Shown in pieces: positions 1-12,215 of a stretch of DNA of 64,000 nucleotides. Each line of letters begins with the position of its first letter. Positions within the stretch are counted from its first letter, which is position 1. A model generated the notes under the pieces. That model made no database searches. It was not told the DNA's origin and saw nothing but the letters and a program-made list of their open reading frames with translations. The DNA comes from Lepeophtheirus salmonis (lineage: Eukaryota > Arthropoda > Copepoda > Siphonostomatoida > Caligidae): the NCBI RefSeq assembly GCF_016086655.4, contig NC_052135.2, positions 13,854,363 to 13,918,362 on the forward strand. The letters run 5' to 3'. Made by a program: the position numbers and the translations under genes.

Positions 1-3000
1 AAAATTGCTGTGGGCAAAGAAGAAATTATTTTATTCTTAGATACTTCTTTTTTTTTAATTTCCCACGAAAGAGTAGAGGATTTTTCAATAATACATTTAT
101 GATTTATTGATTGTCTTTATAATAACAAATGTATAATTTAAGATACAATAGTCAATTATTGTTAGAGGTGGAAGCTTGGAGTCCGTAGTTTAATTATAAA
201 ATATATATTTTTACATTAATGATATAAGAAAAAAAAACGTAGAATAAACATAATCATCTTTGAGCTCAAATAAACAAATTTGTGAGTTAACAAAACTCCA
301 TATTATAAAAATCTTCTGTAGCTAAACTAAGACCGTCTTGCGGATCTCGAATGCCCATCTTTTAACACGTATAGTATATCAAACAACACCATAACTCATA
401 ATTCTATGTCCAAATAATAACTATACAGTACTTCTAGAGGAGAAAAAATGTTTCTGTGCATCAAGACATTTTCAGTTATTAACACGTAGATCCTCATTTC
501 GTGACTTGGTTTAAAGCTATAGAAGAGGTTTATTGATACAATAATCGTCCCACTCTGGTGCTCTAATAAAAAATTAACCATTCAAGCTTTTTTCTTCACT
601 AACTTATATTAAGTTACTACTTGATGTCAATGACGAATAAAGATATTTGAATATACTCAAAGTAATATCCTTTGAAATTCCCTATAAAAAGTCTAAAGTT
701 GTATAATTCAATTTTATCTATTAGGGACAAGAAAAGTATGATAAATGGCAAAAAAATATGTTATTCTTTACATAGTAATGCTTAACTTGTATATAAAATA
801 TGAAAATGAGATTAATAACATATTTAAATTACATATTAAGGCCAAATACAAAATAAAACTAGATCATGGAGGGATTTATTTTTGATAGGCAGTAAAGTTT
901 TAGTCCTTGTAGATATTTTTTGGTCCTATTTTAATATATAACTTAATTGTTTAGGCCCCTAAAATGGCCGACATCAACAAAGCTCACGTCATATGATAAC
1001 GCTATATAGAGGTACGCATTGACATCACATTTTTTAGAACATAACCCGTCTATTGCACCGAATGGTAAAACATTGAGTAAATTGACTAATATTATTATGG
1101 AAAACCTAGATTACCAAGATTACCAACACAAAGTAAAGACAATTGCCCTTCATACAGATTCGTATATTAAAAAAAAAAAAGAACCAGTGGATCACGGATA
1201 TCAACCCTTACCTTTTTTATTGAGTTCTCATATATTTATATGTACTTGATTTCAACACTGAGAAAATACTAGAATCAAAGCCTTGAGTATATAACTGTTG
1301 GAGGTTTTTTCATTCTTTAATGCTGGATTTGTTGACAACTCAAGTCCCAAAAACTTTTTTGACCTTAACTATATATCACGTTTTTTTGGCAGCCCGATTT
1401 CTCTCAGTGTGAAAGATGAAATTAAAGAAACTACTTGGCTATATCTCTGTTTTTAATAGTATTTTATTTTACTTCCTTCTTCATATGGTAAATATACATG
1501 ACTTCATTATTTCCTTACTTACATAGGCCTCTCAAGTGTCTCATGCATATTTTTTTAACAATTATTCTATATGTTAAATCAATAAGTAGTCAATACTTTA
1601 TGAATTTACCTTTTAACGTTAGCTACTCAAAAATCACACATTATATGATAAAATTTGGATTTGTTTTTCCCACGAAAAACAAATCCAAATCTCAAAGCAT
1701 GGATTCCAGTTTTTTGTGTCAATAGCAGCAATAAATTTGTTTCTTCTAGTATTATCCTTCGGTATCCCATGAAAAGATAGCTACAATAAATATTTATATG
1801 TATTTGTGCAGTCGATTTTACAGCAGCTCTTCCTCATCTTCGATGTTTAAACGCGAAATGTATCCTCTGAAAGTAGCCTTTTTGAAACTAAGAGGGGGAA
1901 AACTGTTATGAAGTTGTGTCTTTGACGTCACTTACATACTTTTTATTCACAGAGATAAATTATGAATTGTCATATATTTTATGTTATAGGCTCATATAGT
2001 TTGATAATATATTTTACTAGCAATTATATTTAGCTAAATTTGTTTTTGAAAACAAAAAGCTGTAGGTAACTATATTAAAAACAGTTTAAATTTTTTGCTT
2101 ATATTCAATCAGTGCACCTTCATTTCACCAATTAAAGAAACATATATATAAAATAAAATAAAAACTTTCTTTACCCATTTAAAAATTTTATATAATATCT
2201 TTATACTAAAAGGGATATTGCTCAAATGTATTGTAGAACGTACATGTTACATATTGCTATAATACTGGAATTGCAATATTCATTGAAATTGTAGCACCTT
2301 GCACCTTAAGATGATTGCTTAAAATCTTTTCATAATAAATAAATATTCACAACAAACACATGCATTTCTTTAGAAATAAACTTAATTTATTCCGAATTAA
2401 TTAAAGTCCGACTGGTTTTTCGAATATATTCACTAATAGTCCTCAATTACTATAATCCCAGATGTTTCAGAGTTCAGACAACTGAGAGAAAAATTGAGAT
2501 CAGTTTTGGATTTAGCGCTCAAAAATATATTAGACTATTGGCTTCAACTAATTTTATAAAAGAAAATTGATAGATATGAAAAAAATTATTCCGAGTATTT
2601 TAAATAAAAAAATATGTTCCAGATAAGGATTGGGTATATTTACCACTCTCAAATATCCGCTGCTAGTGCAACCCTAATAGGTGATTATTCTGCAAAAGTG
2701 CTCAAGTAAAACTCTTAGAAATTTACCAGAAATCCAAAAACCAACTTTCCCGGCTCTGTCTTAATATATTGTCAGAAAAATATTATTGTGAATAATATTA
2801 CTCAAAAGATAATTATTGTAAATAAATTGGAACCTTCCCAATTGTCGATATAGTTAGTCGTTGAGTCTTTAGGTCAATTTTTGGAGGAGTATGGGGAAAG
2901 AAATCAGCTAGTACTATTAAACCATACTCTACAAAATCCACGAACAACGACATTGATAATAAGGAATGGTCCATAGGGCAATAAGGCTTTAAGTTATAAG

Positions 3001-4110
3001 TTATGCTTTGGCCGTTGTTCCAACTAAAATCAACCTACTACATCTATTATTGCTTTCATTTATCGAAAAACTGATTTAGTATATAAATATTTGTACCATT
3101 GTCATAAAATTTATTTATGCTTACAAATAAATTAGTATTGTAAAATATAATTATTAAAAAAAATTGGAGATATTGAATGATTTCCCGGCTAATTTTTCAA
3201 TATTTAACAAAACATTTAGAAGCATTAATTTAAGTCAAAAAATTTTTGCACTTGGAAGTTTTATTATAAAGAGAACGAAATGGAAAATATTGATTTTTAA
3301 GGACCACACTATTGTATAGTCAGTACAAAAGGTTAATTTAATCATGAATGGAATTACATTCCTCTCAAAGAACAATATTTTTTGTAGTCTATGTACAAAA
3401 AAATATGTACTTCTACTAATACCATCATTATAAAAATTATCATTAAGTTTAATTATTCGTACACTACTCTTAAAGTGTTATGTAATTTTAAATTATGTAA
3501 GTATATACCTCTCTATATGTATGTCTTTTACCTGTGTAAAATGCATGGATGTCGCAGAAATATGCACTCGTATAATAAATAAACCTTGAACTATTAACAT
3601 AATTTTTTGATTTCTGTAAGGGTCAACAATCACCCTAAATTATAAGTTTTAAGTGACAATAATCATCATTTTTAATATAATTCTGATGAATTTAAGCTTT
3701 TTTTTAAAAGAATAAATCAAAGTTTTATTTTAATTACATTAAAAATTTACCGTCGTTATGCACTAATGTATACTATGTATAAATTTATAAAAGTGGCAAA
3801 ATGGCCTCTTAGCTTCAGAAAATTCCTTGGCTACGAGAAAAAATTTTCCTTCTGCAGATTATCTAGAGTTTTAAAGAATATATCCAGTCGCTGTTTAAAC
3901 AAATAAGAATTGATTTTTTTACTCTGACAATTTGAATAAGCAGCCTAGCTGTTATGATGTTTATTATATTAGGTGAAAACAGCTTTGATAGAGCGAGGAA
4001 TGAAATTTACACTAATCTCACTTTTGTATCTAGAAACGAAATAAGAGAAAGAAGCATCTGCAGGGACTATATCCCCCTTCCCATCAAGGAATGTTTGCTT
4101 TTTACGAGAA
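1..4110. other. Unassigned AT-rich sequence
   Basis: I see no gene, RNA or repeat that I can support here. The longest ORFs are under 80 codons, A/T-biased and without recognisable motifs. Around 2640-2700 a short stretch (TATCCGCTGCTAGTGCAACC) faintly resembles, in reverse complement, the region near 46.65 kb, so it may be one end of an unresolved repeat. Confidence 0.5.
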
Positions 4111-4114
4111 AATT

Positions 4115-4325
4115 AAATATTTAAAATTTAATTTTTATTAATATCTGTTGATTTTTTTAGTTGTTTGAGAAGTTTTGAATTGTCTTTTCAAAAAAATATT
4201 CAAAATTAATTTTTCCGAAAAATTTAATTTTTTGATTTTTTTTTCCGAGCACCATACCCCCCCCCCCCCCGCCCTACAAAAAATATTATATATATATATA
4301 CATATAACCCTGTCCCCTGCGTTAC
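4115..4325 (-). repeat. Family A TIR-element fragment
   Basis: T-rich blocks of the kind seen in family A (runs of TTTTCCGAAAAATTTAATT) lead into a 14-base C run (4257-4270) and a TA microsatellite. They end in ATAACCCTGTCCCCTGCG, a degraded reverse complement of the A terminus CGCAGGATTATAT. The other terminus is absent. It lies just upstream of the mariner relic at 4.4 kb. Confidence 0.5.
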
Positions 4326-4440
4326 TTTATCATTTTTCCTCCTGACATGTTCATTTGTTTTTCCTTCACAGAATACATCTTGTAAACTCAATTAAAGGTG
4401 TAATTCATAGAGTTTGTATAGCATTAATATTTTAATACTC

Positions 4441-4604
4441 GTGGAAACTCCAATGCAAACGCCAACAAAAAGCTGCCCCATACGGGTCCGCACGGGTGGA
4501 TGCATAATAACTTCTACCCGAACTCCCGGAGCTTCTTGCACGTCATCAAAGATGTGTGCGGCCTGGCGTTGTCTTGATGAAATACGATTCCTCTCCGATT
4601 CGAG
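4441..4604 (-). pseudogene. mariner transposase fragment (DDE core)
   Basis: Read on the minus strand, 4600 down to about 4500 gives GIVFHQDNARPHTSLMTCKK followed by LREFG. This is the segment around the second catalytic aspartate (HQDNARPHT) of mariner/SETMAR-like DD34D transposases. The next codon is TAG where the family normally has Trp (GW), followed by KLLCIHP, the degraded counterpart of the usual MHPP. The SPDLAPSD part carrying the third aspartate is lost, so this piece cannot be active. It starts directly at a 27-base T run (4605-4631). Neither terminal repeat is visible. Known: the enzyme cuts and pastes DNA at TA sites. Family assignment is secure; the subfamily is not. Confidence 0.85.
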
Positions 4605-4631
4605 TTTTTTTTTTTTTTTTTTTTTTTTTTT
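4605..4631. repeat. poly-T tract (27 T)
   Basis: Uninterrupted run of 27 T abutting the mariner fragment. On the minus strand this A run lies upstream of the transposase piece, so it is not that piece's poly(A) tail. Confidence 0.95.
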
Positions 4632-6610
4632 AAGTATCCAGCTTTCTGAAAATGGTTCAAAATGGTTTTATGATTAATGCAAAGTGGAACTATGAGTCAT
4701 AGTTCTACGTAGTTTTCCAATAACAAAAGAAGCACAAATCCAATCATGTATATTAGGATTAACATTGATCACGTGATCTTTGTTTTGCTGCATGGCTTTG
4801 ACATATACATATATATCTCAAACATATTGAACGATCTACATGTAAACATATATTTAAATAATATTGACAACAAAAAACAATTAACCTTTTCAAACCCGAT
4901 CCATGGACGTAATTACCGAAGAGGTGGGTGGGGGGAGTACTCAAATTATGAAACTGGGGGTTAGTAAATCCCCTAAAATGTAACATTTAATTAATTAGAA
5001 TATTTATATCCAAAAAGTTAATTTCATAAATAACCATCTAATAAAATTTTCTATGCATCAAAGTATGTATCTAAAATATATACATTATTTTTTTCTTTTC
5101 AAACTGTGATTCTTAGTTCTGTTTGAATAGAAGGCGTTGAAAATAAATTATACCAATCATCTATCCAAAAATAGAAAGGATATGACGGTGAGTCCTTAAA
5201 AAAAGATTTGAATGAAAAATAACAAAAGATTTACTAATTAGTCATTTTTACACGTAATTCGTCTATGTACAATATACATTATACCTACTGGTGGGCGTAA
5301 TATGCATTTAGCAGTAATTCTTGATCGGGTATGGTAATATTTGCAAATTTTATTGTAGCTGGAGAAAATATATCTTATCAAATTAATAACTTTAAAGGTA
5401 GTTTTGTAATTACAGGGAGGGGCATATGGGACCGCGTCCTCTACGAATGCAATATAAATATCCCAAATATATATCTTATTTCTCAGAAACTGCAGAATTG
5501 TGACCACATTCTAAGTTATTGTATTTGACAATTATTTATTTATAGAGATACCCGAGACCTGGGCCTACTGTGAGGTATAATAATGACTGGTGATGTAGAT
5601 CCTGTGTATTTTTTAGCAAGCCCGTCTTTTTTAATGAATTTTCTTTTCCATAGCTGTTGCCACGATTATACAAGTCCTGAGTAATAAACTTTATTTCCTA
5701 CTACATTCTATTATATTTAAAAATTGATTGAACATGTTTGGTTGCTCATATGAATAGAGGGATTAGTTTTAATTAATGAAAATGAGTGAATTAAATTTCA
5801 AGCACAACTTTTCGGATGCAAATTGATATTTTAAGCACTCTGAGGGGAAAAAATCTGGCTAACAGCCCCCATCCTACCCCTAAAATTACTTTTTCACCCA
5901 TGAATGAGTATTTTTTTAATCTATTTTCAAACTTATAAGAACAAAATTCAGAAAAGCCTTTTTATACTTAAAGTAATAGCATACTAGTTTTTGAGTCTAT
6001 AAAGTACATTTTTAAGGTCATATAAAAGATCCAAGGTCACAAAAAGGTTAAGTTCTTCTTAATTTTTATTTTAGCATGTTTTAGGGTGACATGTTAATTC
6101 GGTCTTCTGTTGTATCTTAATCAAAAAAATATTTTTTTACCTCTATAGCTTTTTTAACGGGATTCTCTCTTTGTAAAGGCACCAGAATATTCAATTTTAC
6201 AGATATGTAGCTGAATTTCAGAAGTTTCAATTTTAAAGTTATGTTGTTGTGACTAAAGTAATATAAATTACTTTTAAGTTGAGGTCCATAAAAAATGTAC
6301 ACATAGTTTGACAACGGATAATAAGGAAAACTGTTTATGAAGTAGGGGAAGAAATAAAAATTAATGTCGTAGAAAAAATAATTCAACATTTCGGAAGGAT
6401 ATCAAACTTCCATTTAAATAACATTTCGAGTATTTTTAATATTCGAATTGTATAATTTTTGATATTTTTGGATTGATGAAGCTATATATAAATTCATTTT
6501 TTAGATTGCATCCAGATAAATTATGAGATGTACAATGTACATATTTATATAAGGTCAAAACCCCCATTTTATACAAAAATATCCATTCATGGATTCATGA
6601 GTAATTTTAG
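4632..6610. other. Unassigned AT-rich sequence
   Basis: Overlapping short ORFs on both strands at 4746-4986 and 5238-5528 mirror each other and show no motif, so I treat them as noise. No terminal repeats or RNA genes are seen. Confidence 0.5.
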
Positions 6611-6614
6611 TGTC

Positions 6615-6865
6615 AAGGGGGGACTGGATAGTAAAAGTTGTTGCAAATATATAATTTTAAGTCCTTGTTGTACTCAGAATAGAGTTGAAGATCGACATCA
6701 TTCTTGCCAATATCCTTTTTTATTTCTTACTTTTACTCATCCCTCATCACAACTGATTGTAGCTTATCTAATGAACCGCTATGACAGCAAAACTGCTCTC
6801 TTTCAAAAAAATATTTAGATGGACATGGTTATGATGTTGATTTTGGTTTTTTTAGTATGCCCAAA
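6615..6865 (+). repeat. Family D dispersed repeat, copy 1
   Basis: Shares an ordered set of blocks with 16850-17165 (inverted) and 47000-47305: AAGTCCTTGTTGTACTCAGA, then a pyrimidine-rich stretch, then ACTGATTGTAGCTTATCTAA, then CATGGTTATGATGTTGATTT and GTATGCCC. On the minus strand it reads SLDKLQSVV and later YSEYNKDLKLYICNN, which resemble the antisense peptides of the other copies. No TIRs are recognised. Confidence 0.65.
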
Positions 6866-7610
6866 ACACACACAATTTGTATCACTAAAAATGCATTAAT
6901 GTTTAATCATTTGTATTTTATATACATAAAAAATAATTTCAAAATTTGATGCTGTTATAAAAATGAAGATATAGTTAATACTCACGTTATTGTAATAAAA
7001 AAATTTTAAAAATAACCACCAGGGGCCTCCTTGGTTATCGATCTAGTTAAAAAAATGTTCAGGAGGTTACTCAAAAATATGTCTTTTAATGGAAATCCTT
7101 ATAGATCATTTTTGAATATACATAGTTATATATATCACAAACATATTTTGATGAAATAAGTGATAAAGTAGTCATATTAATCAAAATATTGCAGGCGTGT
7201 GCACGTATAAAAAACGCTGTTTGGTTTGTTTTTGTAATTGGCCTCTTTTGTATATCATATATTTTTTAAATGAATAATTGATAAGATTTCACCCCCCCCC
7301 TTTTTTTTCTTCCTTTTTTATATCTTCTCCCCTTTTTTTCCCCATACCTTCTTCCTATAAGCAGATAATTTAATTATTATATTTAAAAAAAACAAAAAAA
7401 ACAGAAAAGAATAAGAACACTGAATAAAAAAAAAGAATTATCAATATATGTATGTGATTCGAGTGTGACAGGATTAACGTAGCAGAGCGAGTGCACGCAT
7501 TTCTTCTTCAATCCATTGTGGTATTATTGAACTGGATTAACTGGACTCTGTGGTATTTATTTTTGAAAACATTAAAAAGAAACCCCGTAATTAGTGTCTC
7601 TATCTTAGTA
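6866..7610. other. Unassigned; pyrimidine-rich block
   Basis: Contains a C/T-rich low-complexity block at about 7290-7350 and A-rich tracts at 7380-7435. No coding or RNA signal. Confidence 0.5.
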
Positions 7611-7614
7611 GTTA

Positions 7615-8260
7615 TTAGTATTTCCCTTCGATAGAGAAGGAGCCGAGAACTAATATTGTTTCAGAGACATAATCACAAAGCCAAGAAGGGAGTTTCTGGC
7701 TATTGTGCTTTACAGTGTACATTATACTTTGCACTTTGGAGATGAGGCATTCAATTTTCCACCTTTCCTTATACCGTGAGGACGTTACAAAGAGCCAAAC
7801 CGTGGGACTCAATATCAAATGAAAGTTTCGCCAGACTTCTTCCTCCATCATTCTAAGGGTCAGAGTGATTTTTATGCATTTGGAGAATAAATGAAAAGAG
7901 GTCTCCAATTATTTTTTCCCAAAATAGCAAATTATCTCCTTAGGATCTTCCCAGAACTTAATTGTAAAATACAGGACGTTCCCAGTATGTAACTCAGCCC
8001 TTTTTGACATGTGTCAGTGAATGGGTTCTTCAAAATGACGTTGTGATCTTCATGTTCCATGTCATTCCTAATAACAAGCCGTTCAAACCTACGAAGGGCC
8101 CTTCTCTTCTCGACCAATGTTAACAGTCGAAGCTTGTCTTATCATATTGTTAGGAATTACTTCCCCTGCAATGAATACAGGGATTGGAGGACCGAGATGA
8201 TAATATCCGAAATCTCGTCCAAATCGTCATACTTCATATGCATTTTCAGTATATGCTAAA
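7615..8260 (-). pseudogene. Probable LINE 3'-end relic
   Basis: A 97-codon minus-strand frame at 7615-7908 ends with RWKIECLISKVQSIMYTVKH and then KLPSWLCDY. It aligns with the end of the LINE relic at 54541-54744, which reads RMEIETIISKVRTVIYSARY then KVKL: both have R-x-EIE-like, ISKV and KL landmarks in the same order and spacing. That neighbour also has an endonuclease tail and a CCHC-type motif, so I infer that this is the extreme C-terminus of the same non-LTR retrotransposon. Upstream, 7932-8117 gives a second minus frame (RRALRRFERLVIRNDMEHED) broken from the first by stops; I could not place it in a domain. No reverse transcriptase motif survives. Moderately sure of the homology, less of the exact extent. 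Confidence 0.45.
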
Positions 8261-9885
8261 ATTCATTTTAACATACCAGCTTGTACATTTAATTCAAACC
8301 TTGTTATTTTTATTATCTAAAGACTAAAGTACTCATCACTCATCCCAACATAATAAAAAATTTTATCTAACTCGTATTATTATTTTATTCTTGAGGACAG
8401 ACCACATATGAATTGAGTAGTGACGTGTGAGCGTACTCATGAAAAACAGAATGTACTGCCTCTAGTTAACAATATAGGAGCCCGTTCTTACCAAAAATGA
8501 CTTGTTTTAAATACTTTAAAGAACTAGGAGCTGAACTGAAACCTTTTATTTCGAAATAAGTTTTTGAAAAAATCATTAAAATATATAAACATCACAAATG
8601 TAACTAAAAAAACTTTGATCATCCTCTATTTAGATCTAACACTTTCATTTGATGAAGAGATACAGCTGACTTGATATATAGAGTTTAGAATAAAGAATTG
8701 TTCTTATATCAACTTTTTTAGAGTGTAATTTGACATAATTTTGCTTTACAACAACGATATCTGGTTTCTATAAGAAATATTTAATCTAATTAAAAGAAAT
8801 GTATCCGTTTAAGTTCTAACTTCTTTCTTTAACAAACATTTGACTGGTTCAATTTAAAAGTAGTATCTGGCTCATGACATGAAGTCCCAATGCTATGATA
8901 TTTAAATATCTTGTTAAAATCAATAATCAACCTTTTTTTACTTTAATTATCATTTGTATTGAGAATAACGTCATGAAGAGGGATGTAAACAAGATCATAG
9001 GATTAAAATACAACTCACTGCCAAAGAAAAGATCAAACTTTAAAGAAAATATATTGAAAAAATAATCGAAAATATCTAAAAATAAGATCCAGTCATGAAA
9101 ATAAGAAATATAAATGGTTTACAAGATGGACAAGCTTTCAATTTGAATAAATTAATATAGTAGATGTCATTGGGATATACAATCGACAAATCTTTTAAAT
9201 ATGGAGTTACAAATATTATTTAATGGTTGTGTCAATATTAAATAAATTGAATTGTCTACTTTTAGTAGCAATTTTGTTTGATTTTGATCATAAATTTTTA
9301 ATTAAAACTTCTCATAAAATTTATGGAAAACAAAAGTTTGCAAATGTATATTTATAACTCAACTTGATATGTTCATTTATCTACGTAGAAAAGAATGATT
9401 ATGAAAAATATTATATCTTGATCTTATAAAAAAGTTATTCAAGGAAATATTAGGACAAAAATTAAATTTTGAAACGGATCACCTCAGATTTTTACCAAAC
9501 TTTAATGAATTGTTTCTCTATAGAAGATATGCATAAATGTAAATTCTCAGTTTGAAATTTTAAGTCCTTCAAAAGTTTTACAGGTTTGATTATAGTTTTA
9601 GTCCTTTACAAAGCTTATATTAAGCTATCTTTTTTATGAAAACATAATTAGTTATATCTTTTGAACTAATATAATTAAAAAATTAGACATATCCACATTT
9701 TCAATTGTTTAATTCAAAATTTCATGGAAAACAGCTAATTCTCAACGAGAAACTACTTATTTTTAAGTTTTACGAAACAAAAACCTGGCTCAAGGAGTCT
9801 CGGAAAATGAAATTGCCAGTCTCATTCAAGAATAAAATACAAGGTGGTAATATTAAATCGGAGTATTTATAAAAATCTTTAAAAA
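8261..9885. other. Unassigned AT-rich sequence
   Basis: No ORF of note, no terminal repeats and no RNA signature seen. Confidence 0.5.
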
Positions 9886-9889
9886 GATA

Positions 9890-10470
9890 ATTGAGGCCAC
9901 ATTTTTCGTCAAATTGACTCAATAGGAATGTAGAAGAGGAACTCATTTGATGTATCGGTCTCCAGCATCAATCACGGCTTTGGCATGTTATTGATTGTCT
10001 CCTTGATGGATGCAATCAGACAGTCCATGGGCCATAAGATGTTCGATTTGTTTCAGATTCAACCTATCCTTAGACTAAATAATTCATAGGATTAAGATCC
10101 TGAAAATTTGGGGCCATACTTCCTTCCCAATGAAGTCATAACAGTACTCACATGACCACTTCAGTAACTTATCTGATACATGACAAAATACTCAGTATTG
10201 TTGCCAGATCCAAGGTGACTCTTCCTAAATTGAAATTTTCATTTTGCTGTGACAAAAATAATTGTTTCGGCGCAACGCCGTTCCTCCTCTCTAATTTCAA
10301 TCTTCTTTATATCTGGAACAGCTGTCGCCATGATGCCCAAAACTTCACTGAAATTTATTGATACAATGAAGTTTCTGCCGGGGGGAGGGAAATAAGACGC
10401 CATGAGGCACCTGCATCATTTGAAAATCGTCGGTTTACGCAAGCGCCGATTTGATGTTAACGCCCTGTAA
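9890..10470 (-). pseudogene. Tc1-like transposase, internally deleted
   Basis: On the minus strand the copy begins near 10470 with ACAGGGCGTTAACATCAAAT, possibly a terminal repeat. A short N-terminal remnant follows, ATAVPDIKKIEIREEERRCAE (helix-turn-helix region by position), then a jump to the C-terminal part: WPPNFQDLNPMNYLV, IASIKETINNMPKAVIDAGD and RYIK. Intact relatives run to about 340 residues; here the central catalytic region is missing and the tail needs several frame changes. Where relatives have the third catalytic residue (SPDLNPLDYF), this copy reads NPMNY, an Asn codon. Family members cut and paste DNA through a DDE/D RNase-H fold. The opposite end of the element is not clear. 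Confident that it is a transposase relic. Confidence 0.75.
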
Positions 10471-10479
10471 TAAAAAAAA

Positions 10480-11314
10480 ATGGCTGGCCATTTTTATATC
10501 ATTGACTACTTCTATTTGAAAAATTGCATGGTCCCTCTTATGGAATCAAGAGTTATAGTCATGGTTCAAAAGAAATGTTTTCATTAGAGAGATACCGTAA
10601 TAAAAACAATCAAACTAGAACAAAAAATCCAACTCCACGTTTATATGAAATCACCCAAAAGTTATAACCCAATTCAAGTCCAACGTTTATATGGAATCAT
10701 CCAAAACCTATTTTTAATATCAAGCTCTCAAAATTATGAATGTAATATAATTCTAAAAACCTCTAAATTAATAGAAAAAAGAATCAACCCATTTTGATAC
10801 ACTTTATAAGGATTTTTTTATTTTATTTTTGTAAAAAATAACAATTACAAATTCATGTTGATTTTAATAGGTGTGTTCGACTTATTTTAAGGTAAAATTA
10901 TTCCTTTAAGGGCTAGTCATTATCAGATTTAAATTGAATAATGAATTGACTAGAGATTTATATTAGTTCCACAAAAATACCATCTTAATTTTATAGCTTT
11001 ATTTGATGTTATATACTACTTATTATATACATTTATCATTCATAAAAAGATAGACACACGTCCGAAATACTATACATAATGTCAGTTGAAAATGCCTGTA
11101 AGACATCATAATTATTAAACATTTGGTAAACAGGTAAAACATATAGAGATGTATAGTTTCTTCAAAATTATGCAATAAATTTTAGAAGATTAATATACCT
11201 ATGTAGGAGATTCGGAAACAAATATGAATGTTCGCTTATGTTATGCTTTATGTCTTTCTCGTTTTTGACAAAGATAATATCAATCTAATAAACTTAAAAT
11301 GCAAATTTAAATGC
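10480..11314. other. Unassigned AT-rich sequence
   Basis: Near 10630-10720 a phrase of the type CCAACTCCACGTTTATATGAAATCA is repeated about 50 bp later with changes, suggesting a short imperfect tandem duplication. Nothing else is recognised. Confidence 0.45.
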
Positions 11315-11319
11315 ATTCT

Positions 11320-11705
11320 TAGGTGTGTCCGCAGTGACCCCCCTAAAAAAAAAAATCAGAAAATTTCATTTTTATTTGTAAATTGAAATATTAAATTTAT
11401 TTTTTCCCAAAAAATGTAATTTTTTTTATAACAACCGTAGATTTTTGAAATTTTTTGAGAATAGCCATGGAATTTTGAAATGTTTTTCAAAAAATTGACT
11501 TTTTTGTAAATAGGTATGGAGCTTAGAAATTTTTTTCGAAACAATTTAATATTTGGAACTATTTTCGAAAAATTTAATAATTTCAGTTTAACTTTAAAAA
11601 AATCCACAAAATTAAATTTTTCATCAAAATATTATAATTTTTGGGTTTTTTTCACAAAAATTCCAAAAACCAGCCCCTCCCCCAAAAAAAAAAAAAACGC
11701 CCCTG
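11320..11705 (+). mobile_element. Family A non-autonomous TIR element, complete
   Basis: One end reads TAGGTGTGTCCGCAG and the other ACGCCCCTG, degraded inverted copies of the A terminus. They are flanked by ATTCT on the left (11315-11319) and ATTCT on the right (11706-11710), a perfect 5-bp target-site duplication. The 386-bp interior has alternating T-rich and A-rich blocks that include the A core phrase CATGGAATTTTGAAA. No ORF of its own, so movement would need an enzyme supplied elsewhere. The CAGGGGCG-type ends recall hAT elements, although those usually give 8-bp duplications. Confidence 0.8.
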
Positions 11706-11869
11706 ATTCTTTAATCATTTGCCGTTTTTTTGAATTTTTTGACCTCAATTGGAAGAAATATGATCGTAGCATGTTTGTTAGAGTTATTCATTGTCAAATT
11801 GACTAAAAAGATAATTTTGGCATGTTGTGTGCAAGTTTAGGAAGTTTAGGGTGCGAAGTATATTGAGAA

Positions 11870-12215
11870 GGTACGTATCATCATTAACCAGTCTCCAACT
11901 AGGTCCTACGTCTCAATTGGGAAGGATGCTCTGGGTGTTGAACAAGTTTCTGACTTGCCATGTAGAAGAACTGCTACGACCTCGTCACTAAGAACAAGTA
12001 GCCCCATCTCCCCAATCTTAATCCTATGAATTATTTCCTTGAGTAACGCACTAATAGACGCCAAAACAACTAAGGCAAGTCTGGTGCCCGCCACCAAAGA
12101 GCACTTCACATCCATGTGTAGGGACCAAGTCATCAAGGATTGCTCCTGCTTCAGAAGCTGTGAGTGAGGATGAGGGCAATTATTGCAGGAAAAACTTCAA
12201 GGTACATGACCTACA
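11870..12215 (+). pseudogene. Tc1-like transposase C-terminal relic
   Basis: Plus-strand frames give LPNLNPMNYFLE (12018-12053, counterpart of SPDLNPLDYF), then KTTKASLVPATKEHFTSMC and RDQVIKDCSCFRS, then EAVSEDEGNY. The order matches the C-terminal third of Tc1-like transposases, ending in the usual FRSRxEAVIEAxGxYIE pattern. A stop (TAA) and frame changes separate the blocks, and the catalytic Asp in the NPMD position is Asn (codon AAT). The N-terminal DNA-binding and first catalytic parts are absent. It lies 165 bp after a complete family A element. Non-functional; the family call is firm. Confidence 0.7.

Noticed and set aside
1019..1249. 76-codon ORF as a small gene
   Set aside because: No motif, lysine run from a simple A tract, and no supporting splice or promoter signal.
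4605..4631. poly-T as the poly(A) tail of a retrocopied mariner
   Set aside because: The A run would lie upstream of the transposase sense, the wrong side for a tail.
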